A stretch of DNA of 64,000 nt from contig NZ_CP085154.1 in the NCBI RefSeq assembly GCF_022788695.1, positions 1,178,001 to 1,242,000 on the forward strand. Direction: 5' to 3'. Of the stretch, positions 28,438 to 36,763 are shown in pieces. How positions within the stretch are numbered: the first letter of the stretch is position 1; each line of letters opens with the position of its first letter. A model generated the notes under the pieces. The model did not search any database and was not told where the DNA came from. It was given only the letters and a program-made list of their open reading frames with translations. Origin of the DNA: Pseudosulfitobacter sp. DSM 107133. Its GTDB lineage: Bacteria; Pseudomonadota; Alphaproteobacteria; Rhodobacterales; Rhodobacteraceae. The position numbers and the translations under genes are program-made.

Positions 28438-30141
28438 ATGGCACTTGATCACGACAAACAGGGCAACGACCGGCGCGGGGTCTGGAAATCGGGCAAGGGC
28501 AAGGGGCGCGTGCGTACCAAGGGGCGTGGTCTGGACGATCAGGCGTGGGAAGATGTTCGCACGCTGTTGGGCGATGCACCGCGCCGCCGTGATCTGCTGA
28601 TCGAATTTCTGCACCTGATTCAGGACGCATACGGGCATCTGTCTGCGGCGCATCTGCGGGCACTGGCCGAGGAAATGCGGATTTCCATGGCCGAAGTTTA
28701 TGAAGTTGCAACATTTTACGCCCACTTTGACGTTGTCAAAGAGGGCGAGGTGCCGCCGCCTGCGCTGACCATCCGCGTCTGCGACAGCCTGTCGTGCGAG
28801 ATGGCAGGCGCGCAGGCATTGAAAACCGCGCTTGAGGACGGGCTGGACCCCGCCGAAGTGCGCGTTGTGCGCGCGCCCTGTATGGGCCGTTGTGACGCGG
28901 CGCCGGTGTTGGAACTGGGGCACAACCACATTGACCACGCAACGCCCGAAAAGGTGCAGGCGGCCATCGCGGCAAAAGATATCCACACAGTTATCCCCAG
29001 CTATGAAACCTTGGAAAACTACCGTGCAGATGGGGGTTACGATGCTTTGCTCACGCTGCGCGAGAGCGGCGACTGGGAGGCAGTGCAGCAACAGATTCTC
29101 GACAGCGGGCTGCGCGGTCTGGGCGGTGCTGGCTTCCCCTCGGGTAAAAAGTGGGGCTTTGTGCGCGCAAACGCCGGGCCGCGCTATCTGGCGGTAAACG
29201 GAGATGAAGGCGAGCCGGGAACCTTCAAGGATCGCTACTACTTGGAGCGCACACCGCATCTGTTCCTTGAAGGTATGCTGATTGCCGCTTGGGCGGTCGA
29301 AGCGCAAACCTGCTTTATCTACATGCGTGATGAATATCCTGCCGTACTTGAAATTTTACGGCGCGAAATCAAGGCACTGGAGGATGCAGGTCTTGTGGAT
29401 AAAGGCTATATCGACCTGCGGCGCGGCGCCGGGGCCTATATCTGCGGCGAAGAAAGCGCGATGATCGAGAGCATCGAAGGCAAACGCGGCATTCCGCGCC
29501 ACCGTCCGCCCTTTGTCGCGCAGGTCGGCATATTTGACCGCCCGACATTGGTTCACAACGTCGAAACCCTGCATTGGGTCGCGCGTATCTGCCGCGAAGG
29601 TCCACAAGTCCTGTCCAATACCTCGAAGAATGACCGTAAGGGGCTGCGCAGTTACTCGGTTTCGGGGCGCGTCGCGCAGCCCGGCGTCTATCTTTTGGCC
29701 GCCGGATCGACGATCATGGACATCATCGCGGCGGCGGGCGGCATGGCCGAGGGGCACAGCTTTAAAGCCTACCAACCGGGTGGTCCGTCGTCAGGTTTGT
29801 TGCCTGCATCCATGAATGACATCCCGCTGGATTTTGACACTTTGCAACCACATGGCACCTTTATCGGCTCGGCTGCGGTGGTTGTCTTGTCTGATCACGA
29901 CAAAGCACGGGATGCGGCGCTGAACATGCTGCGCTTCTTTGAAGATGAAAGCTGTGGCCAGTGCACTCCCTGTCGTGTGGGCTGTGAAAAGGCCGTAAAG
30001 CTGATGCAAGCCGACCGCTGGGACCAGCCGCTGCTGGATGAATTGTGCACCGCCATGGCCGATGCGTCGATTTGCGGCTTGGGGCAGGCGGCACCGAACC
30101 CGATCCGGCTGACGATGAAACATTTCGCTGACGAGATCTGA
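28438..30141 (+). CDS. NuoE-NuoF fusion, NAD(+)-dependent formate dehydrogenase beta/gamma type
   Basis: Diaphorase part of an NAD-linked formate dehydrogenase: accepts electrons through iron-sulfur clusters and reduces NAD with FMN. Residues 30-185 are NuoE/FdsG-like, with [2Fe-2S] ligands Cys115, Cys120, Cys148 and Cys152 (CDSLSC, CMGRC). Residues 200-567 are NuoF/FdsB-like: FMN/NADH motifs GLGGAGFPSGKKW, NGDEGEPGTFKDR, GAGAYICGEESA and the [4Fe-4S] motif SCGQCTPCRVGC. The start at 28438 is a conservative choice; the frame is open to 28372. The molybdenum alpha subunit normally encoded next to it is absent; a convergent lytic transglycosylase follows after 5 bases. Confidence 0.9.
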   Translation: MALDHDKQGNDRRGVWKSGKGKGRVRTKGRGLDDQAWEDVRTLLGDAPRRRDLLIEFLHLIQDAYGHLSAAHLRALAEEMRISMAEVYEVATFYAHFDVVKEGEVPPPALTIRVCDSLSCEMAGAQALKTALEDGLDPAEVRVVRAPCMGRCDAAPVLELGHNHIDHATPEKVQAAIAAKDIHTVIPSYETLENYRADGGYDALLTLRESGDWEAVQQQILDSGLRGLGGAGFPSGKKWGFVRANAGPRYLAVNGDEGEPGTFKDRYYLERTPHLFLEGMLIAAWAVEAQTCFIYMRDEYPAVLEILRREIKALEDAGLVDKGYIDLRRGAGAYICGEESAMIESIEGKRGIPRHRPPFVAQVGIFDRPTLVHNVETLHWVARICREGPQVLSNTSKNDRKGLRSYSVSGRVAQPGVYLLAAGSTIMDIIAAAGGMAEGHSFKAYQPGGPSSGLLPASMNDIPLDFDTLQPHGTFIGSAAVVVLSDHDKARDAALNMLRFFEDESCGQCTPCRVGCEKAVKLMQADRWDQPLLDELCTAMADASICGLGQAAPNPIRLTMKHFADEI

Positions 30142-30146
30142 GACAC

Positions 30147-31049
30147 TCAGCCTTTGTGGCGCAACACGCGGCACAAACACCCGTCTTTGCGCAGGGCGGC
30201 ACAGATTTTTTCTGCGCCGTCTTTTGTATCCCGTCCAATCCGCCCCAGATGAAAGGGCGGCTGGCCACGCACGCGGTTGGGAATGGTGACAAATTCAACC
30301 GTTTCACGCGCCACGCGCGCGCGACACCGGGCTGTCAGCCGCGTGACATTGCGCTTTGCCTGCGCCCGCGTCTTGCCAAAGGCAAGCTGCGCACTCCACG
30401 GTTTTAGGTTTGATTTCAACGGCGTAATGCGCCGCCCTTTGGCCATCGCCAGACAGGCAGACAGGAAGGGCTGTGCGCCGTCCAGCCGAAAATCGTGGCT
30501 TTGCGGTGGATCATCGCGCCACTGCTCTGCCCCGATGCCGGTGATGATGCGCACATAATCCCAGGTTTCTTGTGCCAGCCCCTTGTCGTCCTGGGTGAAC
30601 CCGTCGGCGCGATTTTCCCCGCCGTTATAGGCCACCGCCGCCAGCCCTGCGTTGCCATAACGGCGCTGCAACGCGCCCAGATAATGCGCCGACCGCTCGA
30701 TTGCTTCGGCGGGGTTAAAAGCATCGCTGAACCCGCGCCGCTTGGCCGTATAGGGCATGAACTGCGCTATTCCCTGCGCGCCAACCGGACTTAAGGCATT
30801 GGGATCAAAACGGCTTTCTTGCCACAGCAGGCGTGCGAAATAGCCCGCGTCCAACCCGTGCCGCCGTGACGAATCCGCGATAAGCTGGCAGGTGTCATAG
30901 GCGAAATGCTGCGGGCGGATGCACTGGCGCGGCCCCAATGTGCCATCGCTGCACAAAGTTCCGGGATCAACGAATTGCGCGGTGGCCCCGACGGGCGCAA
31001 GCCACAGCATCAACACTGCACAAAGCGTTTTCACAGCGGTCCCGTTCAT
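30147..31049 (-). CDS. Lytic transglycosylase (SLT domain)
   Basis: Cleaves peptidoglycan glycan strands in the periplasm. 300 residues with signal peptide (hydrophobic 8-22, cleavage near ATA-QF). The SLT fold is visible with catalytic Glu in LLWQESRFDPNALSPVGAQG, then IAQFMPYTAKRRG and AVAYNGGENRADG. The second ATG (31049) is preferred over 31064 because AAAAGGG lies at proper distance before it; the first has its purine run directly adjacent. It is divergent from ftsY, with 63 bases between. Confidence 0.88.
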   Translation of the reverse strand: MNGTAVKTLCAVLMLWLAPVGATAQFVDPGTLCSDGTLGPRQCIRPQHFAYDTCQLIADSSRRHGLDAGYFARLLWQESRFDPNALSPVGAQGIAQFMPYTAKRRGFSDAFNPAEAIERSAHYLGALQRRYGNAGLAAVAYNGGENRADGFTQDDKGLAQETWDYVRIITGIGAEQWRDDPPQSHDFRLDGAQPFLSACLAMAKGRRITPLKSNLKPWSAQLAFGKTRAQAKRNVTRLTARCRARVARETVEFVTIPNRVRGQPPFHLGRIGRDTKDGAEKICAALRKDGCLCRVLRHKG

Positions 31050-31112
31050 ACTGGCCCTTTTCATACCCTTCGCAGCATACTAGCTAAGGTTTAAACCAAA
31101 TCACGGGGCATC

Positions 31113-32477
31113 ATGGCGTTTTTCAAGAAACTCAAGGACCGTATGTTCAAATCCGCGTCGAAGATCGACGAAGGATTGGAAGCGATTGTCGAGGACGGCG
31201 GCGAGGTCAGCGCCGCAGAGCCTGAAGTGCCCCAGCCGACAGACCCGGTTCCGGCACCCGAACCTGCGCCCGTGCCGCGTCCCGAAGAGGTGCCTGCGCC
31301 CGATCTGCCTTCGGATCCGACCCCTGCGACAGATCCAGTCCCGCCCCCCGAGCCCACGCCGGTCCCTGCGCCACAGCCCGACCTTCCCTCCGAACCTGCC
31401 CCTGAAATCCCATCCGCGCCGGAACCGCAGCCTTCCCCCGAGCCTGAACCCGATATGCCGCCTGCGCCGGCACCGGGCCCTGCGACCATGGCGGTCGATA
31501 CGCTGATGGAGACCCCCGCCGCCGCCGCAGCAGAATTGCCGCGCGCCGCGGATCCGGGCCAGCAAGAGGCGACGCGCGCGCCTGCATCTGCGGGCCTGCT
31601 GGGCCGTTTGTTCAAACGCGCCCCGGCCGCGCAACCCGTCGTGCGCCGCGCGCTGGACGATGATATGCTGGAACAGCTCGAAGAGTTGCTGATTTCCACC
31701 GACATGGGGGTCGACACGGCCCTGCGCGTCACCGCCAACATGGCCGAGGGCCGAATGGGCCGGAAGTTGTCCGTGGGCGAGATCAAGAGCCTGATGGCGA
31801 CCGAGATTGCCCGCATCATGGAGCCAGTGGCGCGTCCGTTACCAATCTACCCCAAGACGCCGCAAGTGGTGTTGGTGGTGGGGGTCAACGGCTCGGGCAA
31901 GACGACAACCATCGGCAAGCTGGCCAGCCAGTTCCGCGCGGCGGGCAAGAATGTGGTGATTGCAGCCGGTGACACATTCCGTGCCGCCGCCGTGGAGCAG
32001 TTGCAGGTCTGGGGCGAACGCGCCGGTGTGCCGGTGATGACCGCGCCCGAAGGGTCCGATCCTGCCAGTCTGGCCTTTGACGCGATGACCAAGGCGCAGG
32101 AGGACGGTGCTGATCTGTTGATGATCGACACCGCAGGCCGCTTGCAAAACCGCGCCGATCTGATGGAGGAGCTGGCCAAGATCGTGCGTGTCATACGCAA
32201 GAAAGACCCCAGCGCGCCGCACAACACGCTGTTGGTGCTGGATGCGACTACGGGTCAGAACGCGTTGAATCAGGTCAAGATTTTTCAAGAGGTCGCAGAT
32301 GTCTCGGGGCTGGTCATGACCAAACTGGACGGCACGGCCAAGGGTGGTGTGCTGGTGGCGCTGGCCGACAAGTTCGGCCTGCCGATCCATGCCATCGGTG
32401 TGGGCGAGCAGATTGACGACCTTGATGCCTTTGACCCCGACGAGTTCGCGCGCGCGCTGACCGGTGCCGATGTCTGA
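31113..32477 (+). CDS. ftsY: Signal recognition particle receptor FtsY
   Basis: SRP receptor GTPase that brings ribosomes making membrane proteins to SecYEG. 454 residues. The A domain (about 1-155) has a short basic N-terminus (FFKKLKDRMFKS), then an unusually proline-rich stretch of Pro-Glu-Pro-type repeats (about 35-130). The NG domain has GVNGSGKTTTIGK, DTFRAAAVEQL, DTAGRLQNRADLM and TKLDGTAKGG. The rest is canonical. Confidence 0.96.
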   Translation: MAFFKKLKDRMFKSASKIDEGLEAIVEDGGEVSAAEPEVPQPTDPVPAPEPAPVPRPEEVPAPDLPSDPTPATDPVPPPEPTPVPAPQPDLPSEPAPEIPSAPEPQPSPEPEPDMPPAPAPGPATMAVDTLMETPAAAAAELPRAADPGQQEATRAPASAGLLGRLFKRAPAAQPVVRRALDDDMLEQLEELLISTDMGVDTALRVTANMAEGRMGRKLSVGEIKSLMATEIARIMEPVARPLPIYPKTPQVVLVVGVNGSGKTTTIGKLASQFRAAGKNVVIAAGDTFRAAAVEQLQVWGERAGVPVMTAPEGSDPASLAFDAMTKAQEDGADLLMIDTAGRLQNRADLMEELAKIVRVIRKKDPSAPHNTLLVLDATTGQNALNQVKIFQEVADVSGLVMTKLDGTAKGGVLVALADKFGLPIHAIGVGEQIDDLDAFDPDEFARALTGADV

Positions 32478-32620
32478 GTTTGTGCGCACCGCGCTGCGCC
32501 CGAACAGCTTGCGGCCCGGAACCGTGTGGACATGACCAAATATCCGGTCCGGTGCCTTCTGTCTGCTTTGGTTTGTAGGATTCCCCGACGGGTCGACGGC
32601 CCCTTGATGAGGGCGCGCGC

Positions 32621-33523
32621 ATGAGCGACTGGCTTTTGGCAATCGAGGGCACCGAAGCGGGTCACCAGCTGGCGCTGATGCTGGCACTGTCGGCGGCGTT
32701 TTTGCATGCGGTTTTTGGCGCGATGCAAAAGGGGCGGCATGACCCGTGGCTGACGCGCGGTGCGATTGATTTCAGCTATGGTGTGATGGCCGCGCCCTTT
32801 GCGCTGTTCGTGGTGCCATGGCCCGAAGCGCATATGTGGCCCATCTTCTTTGGCGCCTGGGTCATTCACACCGTCTACAAGCTGTTGCAAGCCTGGGCCT
32901 ATACCAAGGGGGCCTATACGGTGGTTTATCCCGTGGTGCGTGGCACCGGTCCGTTGTTTGCGGTGATCGGGGCCTATCTGCTTTTCAACGAAGTCTTTAC
33001 CTGGGTGCAGTGGACCGGCGTGGGCGTGCTGTTGTGCGGGATTTTCGGGCTGGCGGTCTATAACCTGCGCAACCTGACGGCGGAGCGGGACACGCTGAAT
33101 CTGGCGCTGGGTCTGGCGGTGCTGACCGGCCTGTTTGTGGCGCTGTACACCACCTATGACGCCTATGGCATCCGCGCGACCGAGAATCCGTTCACGTTTC
33201 TGGCATGGTTTTTCATGATTGATGCGCTGTCGATGCCGCCGATTGCCTTTATGCGCTGGCGCGCCATGCCGGATCGGCCCGCCGTGGCCCCGCTGATGCG
33301 GCGCGGCGTTTTGGGCGGCCTGGTGGCGTTCCTAAGTTTCGGCTCTATCATGATGGCCACGCGGCTGGACAAGGTCGGCGAAGCGGCTGTGTTGCGTGAA
33401 ACCTCGACGGTGTTTGCCGCCTTTATCGGCTGGCTGGTGCTGAAAGAAACCGTCGGTCCCCGCCGCATCGCGCTGATGGCGCTGATTGCTGTGGGCGCCG
33501 TGATTGTAGAGATGGGCGGATGA
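32621..33523 (+). CDS. EamA-family (DMT) transporter
   Basis: 300 residues with about nine or ten membrane segments. Sequence marks are GAMQKGRHDPWLTRGAIDFS near the N-terminus, YTVVYPVVRGTGPLFAVIG in the first repeat, and VLRETSTVFAAFIGWLVLKE in the second. This subtype is found in roseobacters directly before yciB. Its stop overlaps the yciB start (ATGA), so both are made together. Substrate unknown. Confidence 0.88.
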   Translation: MSDWLLAIEGTEAGHQLALMLALSAAFLHAVFGAMQKGRHDPWLTRGAIDFSYGVMAAPFALFVVPWPEAHMWPIFFGAWVIHTVYKLLQAWAYTKGAYTVVYPVVRGTGPLFAVIGAYLLFNEVFTWVQWTGVGVLLCGIFGLAVYNLRNLTAERDTLNLALGLAVLTGLFVALYTTYDAYGIRATENPFTFLAWFFMIDALSMPPIAFMRWRAMPDRPAVAPLMRRGVLGGLVAFLSFGSIMMATRLDKVGEAAVLRETSTVFAAFIGWLVLKETVGPRRIALMALIAVGAVIVEMGG

Positions 33524-34161
33524 GCAAGGACAATTCTGTGACAGACAAACGCGAGATCAATCCCTTTCTGAAATCGGCGCTGGAATTTGGCCCGGTGATT
33601 GTCTTTTTCATTGCCTATTTGCTGCTTAAAGACCGCGTCTTTGCCATTGGGGGCACCGAATATGACGGGTTTATCATCGTCACGGCGGCCTTCATTCCGC
33701 TGCTGATCGCCTCGACGGGCGCGCTTTGGTATCTGACGGGGCACCTAAGCCGGATGCAGGTGGCGACACTGGTGCTGGTGGTGATCTTTGGCGGGCTGTC
33801 GGTCTGGCTGAACGACGACCGGTTTTTCAAGATGAAGCCGACGATGATCTATTTGCTGTTTGGTGGCCTGCTGGGCATTGGCCTGCTGCGCGGCACATCC
33901 TATCTGAAGTATGTGATGGAGGGGATGATGCCGCTTCAGGACGCGGGCTGGATGATCCTGACCCGGCGGCTTATGTTGTTTTTCTTCGGGCTTGCGGTTT
34001 TGAACGAGGTGATCTGGCGCACGCAGAGCACTGAAATTTGGGTGTATTTCAAGACCTTTGGCCTATCGATTGCGGTGTTCGGGTTTTTCCTGAGCCAGAG
34101 CAAGCTGTTCCAGACCTATGGCACGCCGGATGCGAAAGGCGACGACAAGACCGAGGGTTAA
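33520..34161 (+). CDS. yciB: Inner-membrane protein YciB (septation protein A / IspZ family)
   Basis: 213 residues with five to six membrane segments and the family pattern NPFLKSALEFGPVIVFFIAY at the N-terminus, then GGLSVWLNDDRFFKMKPT, which is the strongest YciB signature, and WRTQSTEIWVYFKTFG. YciB affects cell envelope shape and division; the mechanism is not settled. Coupled to the upstream transporter gene. Confidence 0.92.
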   Translation: MSKDNSVTDKREINPFLKSALEFGPVIVFFIAYLLLKDRVFAIGGTEYDGFIIVTAAFIPLLIASTGALWYLTGHLSRMQVATLVLVVIFGGLSVWLNDDRFFKMKPTMIYLLFGGLLGIGLLRGTSYLKYVMEGMMPLQDAGWMILTRRLMLFFFGLAVLNEVIWRTQSTEIWVYFKTFGLSIAVFGFFLSQSKLFQTYGTPDAKGDDKTEG

Positions 34162-34183
34162 GGCGGTCGTCGCGTCACAGGTT

Positions 34184-34220
34184 TTATGCCTCCGGCGGGG
34201 ATATTTATCGCCAAAAGAAA
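34184..34220 (+). repeat. Intergenic repeat B, copy 2
   Basis: Matches 18700-18736 (TTATGCCTCCGGCGGGGATA, then TTT, four variable bases, CCAAAAGAA). It lies 22 bases after the yciB stop and ends 13 bases before the stop codon of the convergent hydrolase gene. Confidence 0.7.
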
Positions 34221-34232
34221 GCGGTCAGCCGT

Positions 34233-35129
34233 TCAGGTGGCCGCTTTTTGCATGCCCGGCAAGTGCAATCGCCAGCGTGTGGGGGCCGCAGGGACGGGGG
34301 CTTGCAGGGATGCCAGCGGAAACCGTGCCGGATCCCGCAGCAGGCGGTTGTAAAATCCAAGCGCGCCGGGGCGGGTATAGCCGGACCAGTGGCAGATGCG
34401 TGCGGTCGGGGCCGCGATCCGGGCGCCAAAGCGTTGCAGCCAGCTGAGCGTGCGCGGGCAGTCCAGCCGAAGCGTGGCTGAATTGGGTGCGCTCAGGTTG
34501 GCGCCGATGACCCGGTCGCCACGGCGGGGCGGGGAGACCAGACGCTCATAGATCAGATCGAACAGCGCATTTTCGCGGCTGGTGATGTTGATCCATTCCA
34601 GTGTGCTCCCGGCGGGCGATTTCAGGGCCGCGTCCGCGGTGCTTTGATAGCTGGCGGGGGTCAGGGTGAGCAGGCGTGTCACCGCGCCGCGCGGCAGCAC
34701 ATGCAGGGCGGCCAGGGCCACCTCGGCCCCCATAGAATGCGTCATCAGGTGGATCGGCCGGTGCGGCGCCGCGCGGTGCAAGATGCGCAGCACACGGCCC
34801 AACTGACCGCCCGCTGCCCGCGCGCGCCCTGCCGCCCGCCAGACCGGACCGCGTGCGTTCCAGCCAAAGGCCAGCGCCAGCCCTTCGTCGGGGTCACCCA
34901 TGCCGAATCCCATCTGGCGCAGCCATGCGCCGTCATGGCGCAGCAATGTGCGGTGCGGGCATTGGTTGGGCAGGGCTGGGTCATATTTGTATCCGGGGAT
35001 CATCACGATGATCGGATCGGTGCCGCTTCCATTGCCACAGGTGGCACGCAACAGGGCAGAATGCAAGGGCGCGGCGGTCAGGTGCAGACGGGGGCCATCT
35101 GGGGCGGCGTTCACTCTGAGGACGGGCAA
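34233..35129 (-). CDS. Alpha/beta hydrolase (esterase/lipase-like), TTG start
   Basis: 298 residues. The strand-oxyanion segment is PIIVMIPGYKYDP and the nucleophile elbow is MTHSMGAEVAL, a G-x-S-x-G variant with Thr for the first Gly. The family is that of alpha/beta hydrolases of unknown function (DUF900-like). No ATG or GTG fits the expected N-terminus; TTG at 35129 follows AAGGAG at six bases, the best ribosome site in the area. The frame stays open to 35408, into the metZ region, but that stretch is the metZ control region. Divergent from metZ. Confidence 0.78.
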   Translation of the reverse strand: MPVLRVNAAPDGPRLHLTAAPLHSALLRATCGNGSGTDPIIVMIPGYKYDPALPNQCPHRTLLRHDGAWLRQMGFGMGDPDEGLALAFGWNARGPVWRAAGRARAAGGQLGRVLRILHRAAPHRPIHLMTHSMGAEVALAALHVLPRGAVTRLLTLTPASYQSTADAALKSPAGSTLEWINITSRENALFDLIYERLVSPPRRGDRVIGANLSAPNSATLRLDCPRTLSWLQRFGARIAAPTARICHWSGYTRPGALGFYNRLLRDPARFPLASLQAPVPAAPTRWRLHLPGMQKAAT

Positions 35130-35181
35130 GTGGATCTCCTTGCAACCTTTCGGATCTGTTGGCCGCAGGACTAGGCAATCT

Positions 35182-35196
35182 ATGTAAACTTTACAT
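35182..35196. promoter_or_regulatory. Perfect palindrome between divergent hydrolase and metZ genes
   Basis: ATGTAAA-C-TTTACAT, a perfect 15-base inverted repeat, 18 bases upstream of the metZ -35 box. The position suits an operator for either gene; no regulator is assigned. Confidence 0.4.
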
Positions 35197-35213
35197 GACC
35201 CATCCGCACGGTG

Positions 35214-35242
35214 TTGACGCAGCAGGTGCAACGGCCTATGCG
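35214..35242 (+). promoter_or_regulatory. Sigma70-type promoter of metZ
   Basis: TTGACG (35214-35219), spacer of 17 bases, TATGCG (35237-35242). Expected transcription start is about 35249, exactly where the first riboswitch helix begins. Confidence 0.7.
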
Positions 35243-35248
35243 TGTCGC

Positions 35249-35302
35249 CGTGGCGATTTGTTACCGGATTGCGGGCCACGTTAAATAATCCCGCTAAAAG
35301 GT
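35249..35302 (+). promoter_or_regulatory. SAM-II riboswitch
   Basis: S-adenosylmethionine sensor in the metZ leader. The class signature is present in order: helix P1 CGTGGC (35249-35254) with GCCACG (35275-35280), the loop GATTTGTTACCGGATTGC, a second AT-rich loop TTAAATAATCCC, and GCTAAAAGG (35293-35301). The stretch GGATTGCGG can pair with AATCCCGC, giving the pseudoknot of this class. The match to the known alphaproteobacterial SAM-II consensus is by eye. High SAM should shut off metZ. Confidence 0.85.
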
Positions 35303-35309
35303 CAGGATG

Positions 35310-35348
35310 AAGCCTCCCTTCGCTTGACCGCGTTTCGGGGGCTTTTTT
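35310..35348 (+). terminator. Intrinsic terminator in the metZ leader
   Basis: Eight-pair stem AAGCCTCC (35310-35317) with GGGGGCTT (35337-35344; one T-G pair), followed by TTTT. It begins 8 bases after the riboswitch, so SAM binding most likely acts by early termination, though this coupling is inference. Confidence 0.8.
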
Positions 35349-35385
35349 GTGGCCAGCCCTTTTTTGGCCCGTAAGGATGACTGAT

Positions 35386-36564
35386 ATGACCGATTGGAAA
35401 CCACGCACCCGCGCTGTTCACTCCGGCACCCGCCGCAGCCAGTACGGCGAGGTCAGCGAAGCGATTTTTCTGACGCAGGGCTTTGTTTACGACAGTGCCG
35501 AAGCTGCCGCGCAGCGGTTCGAGACCCTGGGCGAGGACGAATTCATTTACGCCCGCTACGGCAACCCCACAGTGGCGATGTTCGAAGACCGGATTGCCGC
35601 CCTGGAGGGGGCCGAGGCCGCCTTTGCCACTGCTTCGGGCATGGCGGCGGTCAGTGGCGCGCTGATGTCGATGCTGAAATCGGGCGACCGTGTGGTGTCG
35701 GCGCGGGCGCTGTTCGGCTCGTGTCTTTATGTGCTGGAAGAGATCCTTGGCCGTTACGGCGTTGAAATCGTTCTGGTGGATGGCACCGATCTGGACGCCT
35801 GGGAACGCGCGATTACACCCGAAACCGACGTGGTGTTCTTTGAGAGCGTGTCGAACCCGACATTGGAAGTGGTTGATATCGCGGCTGTGGCCAAGCTGGC
35901 CCATGCGCAAAATGCCAAGGTTGTGATCGACAACGTCTTTGCCTCGCCTGTTTACAGCCGTGCATTTGAGCAGGGCGCGGATGTGGTGATTTATTCGGCC
36001 ACCAAACACATCGACGGGCAGGGGCGTGCGATGGGCGGTGTGATTCTGGGGTCGGAAGAATACATCCGCAAGACGGTCGAGCCGTTCCTGAAGCACACCG
36101 GTCCTGCGCTGTCGCCGTTCAGTGCCTGGATCATGCTGAAAGGTCTGGAAACGCTGGATTTGCGCGTGCGTGCGCAGACTGCCACCGCCGAAGCGCTGGC
36201 CGAGGCGCTGTACGGCCACCCCAAGCTGGCGCGCACCGTCTATCCCGGCCATGCCGAACATGCGCAGCATGATTTGTGCATACGCCAGATGGGCAAGGGC
36301 GGCACGTTGCTTGCCATAGATCTGGCGGGTGGCAAGGAGGCTGCGTTCCGTTTTCTCAATGCGCTGAACGTCGCGGTGATTTCCAACAATCTGGGCGACG
36401 CCAAATCGATTCTGACCCATCCGGCAACCACCACCCATCAACGTCTTCCCCAGGATCAAAAAGACCTTCTGGGCATCACGCCCGGTCTGGTGCGCATTTC
36501 GGTTGGTCTGGAAGATCCCGAAGATTTGATCGCAGACATGCTGCAAGCGCTGGATCAGGCCTGA
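35386..36564 (+). CDS. metZ: O-succinylhomoserine sulfhydrylase
   Basis: PLP enzyme that makes homocysteine directly from O-succinylhomoserine and sulfide, in methionine synthesis. 392 residues of the Cys/Met metabolism family, with ARYGNPTVAMFEDRIAALEG, the catalytic Lys207 in YSATKHIDGQG, and LSPFSAWIMLKGLETL. The length and GFVYDSAEAAAQRF motif favour MetZ over MetB or MetY. The ATG at 35386 is chosen because AAGGA lies 8 bases before it; the ATG four codons upstream overlaps that site. Controlled by the SAM-II riboswitch, and closed by an intrinsic terminator. Confidence 0.93.
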   Translation: MTDWKPRTRAVHSGTRRSQYGEVSEAIFLTQGFVYDSAEAAAQRFETLGEDEFIYARYGNPTVAMFEDRIAALEGAEAAFATASGMAAVSGALMSMLKSGDRVVSARALFGSCLYVLEEILGRYGVEIVLVDGTDLDAWERAITPETDVVFFESVSNPTLEVVDIAAVAKLAHAQNAKVVIDNVFASPVYSRAFEQGADVVIYSATKHIDGQGRAMGGVILGSEEYIRKTVEPFLKHTGPALSPFSAWIMLKGLETLDLRVRAQTATAEALAEALYGHPKLARTVYPGHAEHAQHDLCIRQMGKGGTLLAIDLAGGKEAAFRFLNALNVAVISNNLGDAKSILTHPATTTHQRLPQDQKDLLGITPGLVRISVGLEDPEDLIADMLQALDQA

Positions 36565-36577
36565 AGCCCATAAATAG

Positions 36578-36606
36578 CGCCCGAAGCTGCGGTTTCGGGC
36601 GTTTTT
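36578..36606 (+). terminator. Intrinsic terminator after metZ
   Basis: Perfect eight-pair stem CGCCCGAA/TTCGGGCG with 8-base loop, followed by TTTTT, 13 bases after the metZ stop. Confidence 0.92.
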
Positions 36607-36763
36607 ACGTCGCCTGTGCCTTAGAAAAATCCCTGCCACTACAGCATTTGTTCGGAAACTCTAAACCGATCTGCTTGTCGTTGCGTATCTTTCACAGACA
36701 TTGGCAAACATCGGTCGCACACCTATGTAGTGTGTGGATTGATAGACAAAGGGGGGCCACTGC

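Noticed and set aside
36607..36763. Zur box upstream of folE2
   Set aside because: FolE2 is zinc-regulated in some bacteria, but no convincing palindrome of that type is visible.
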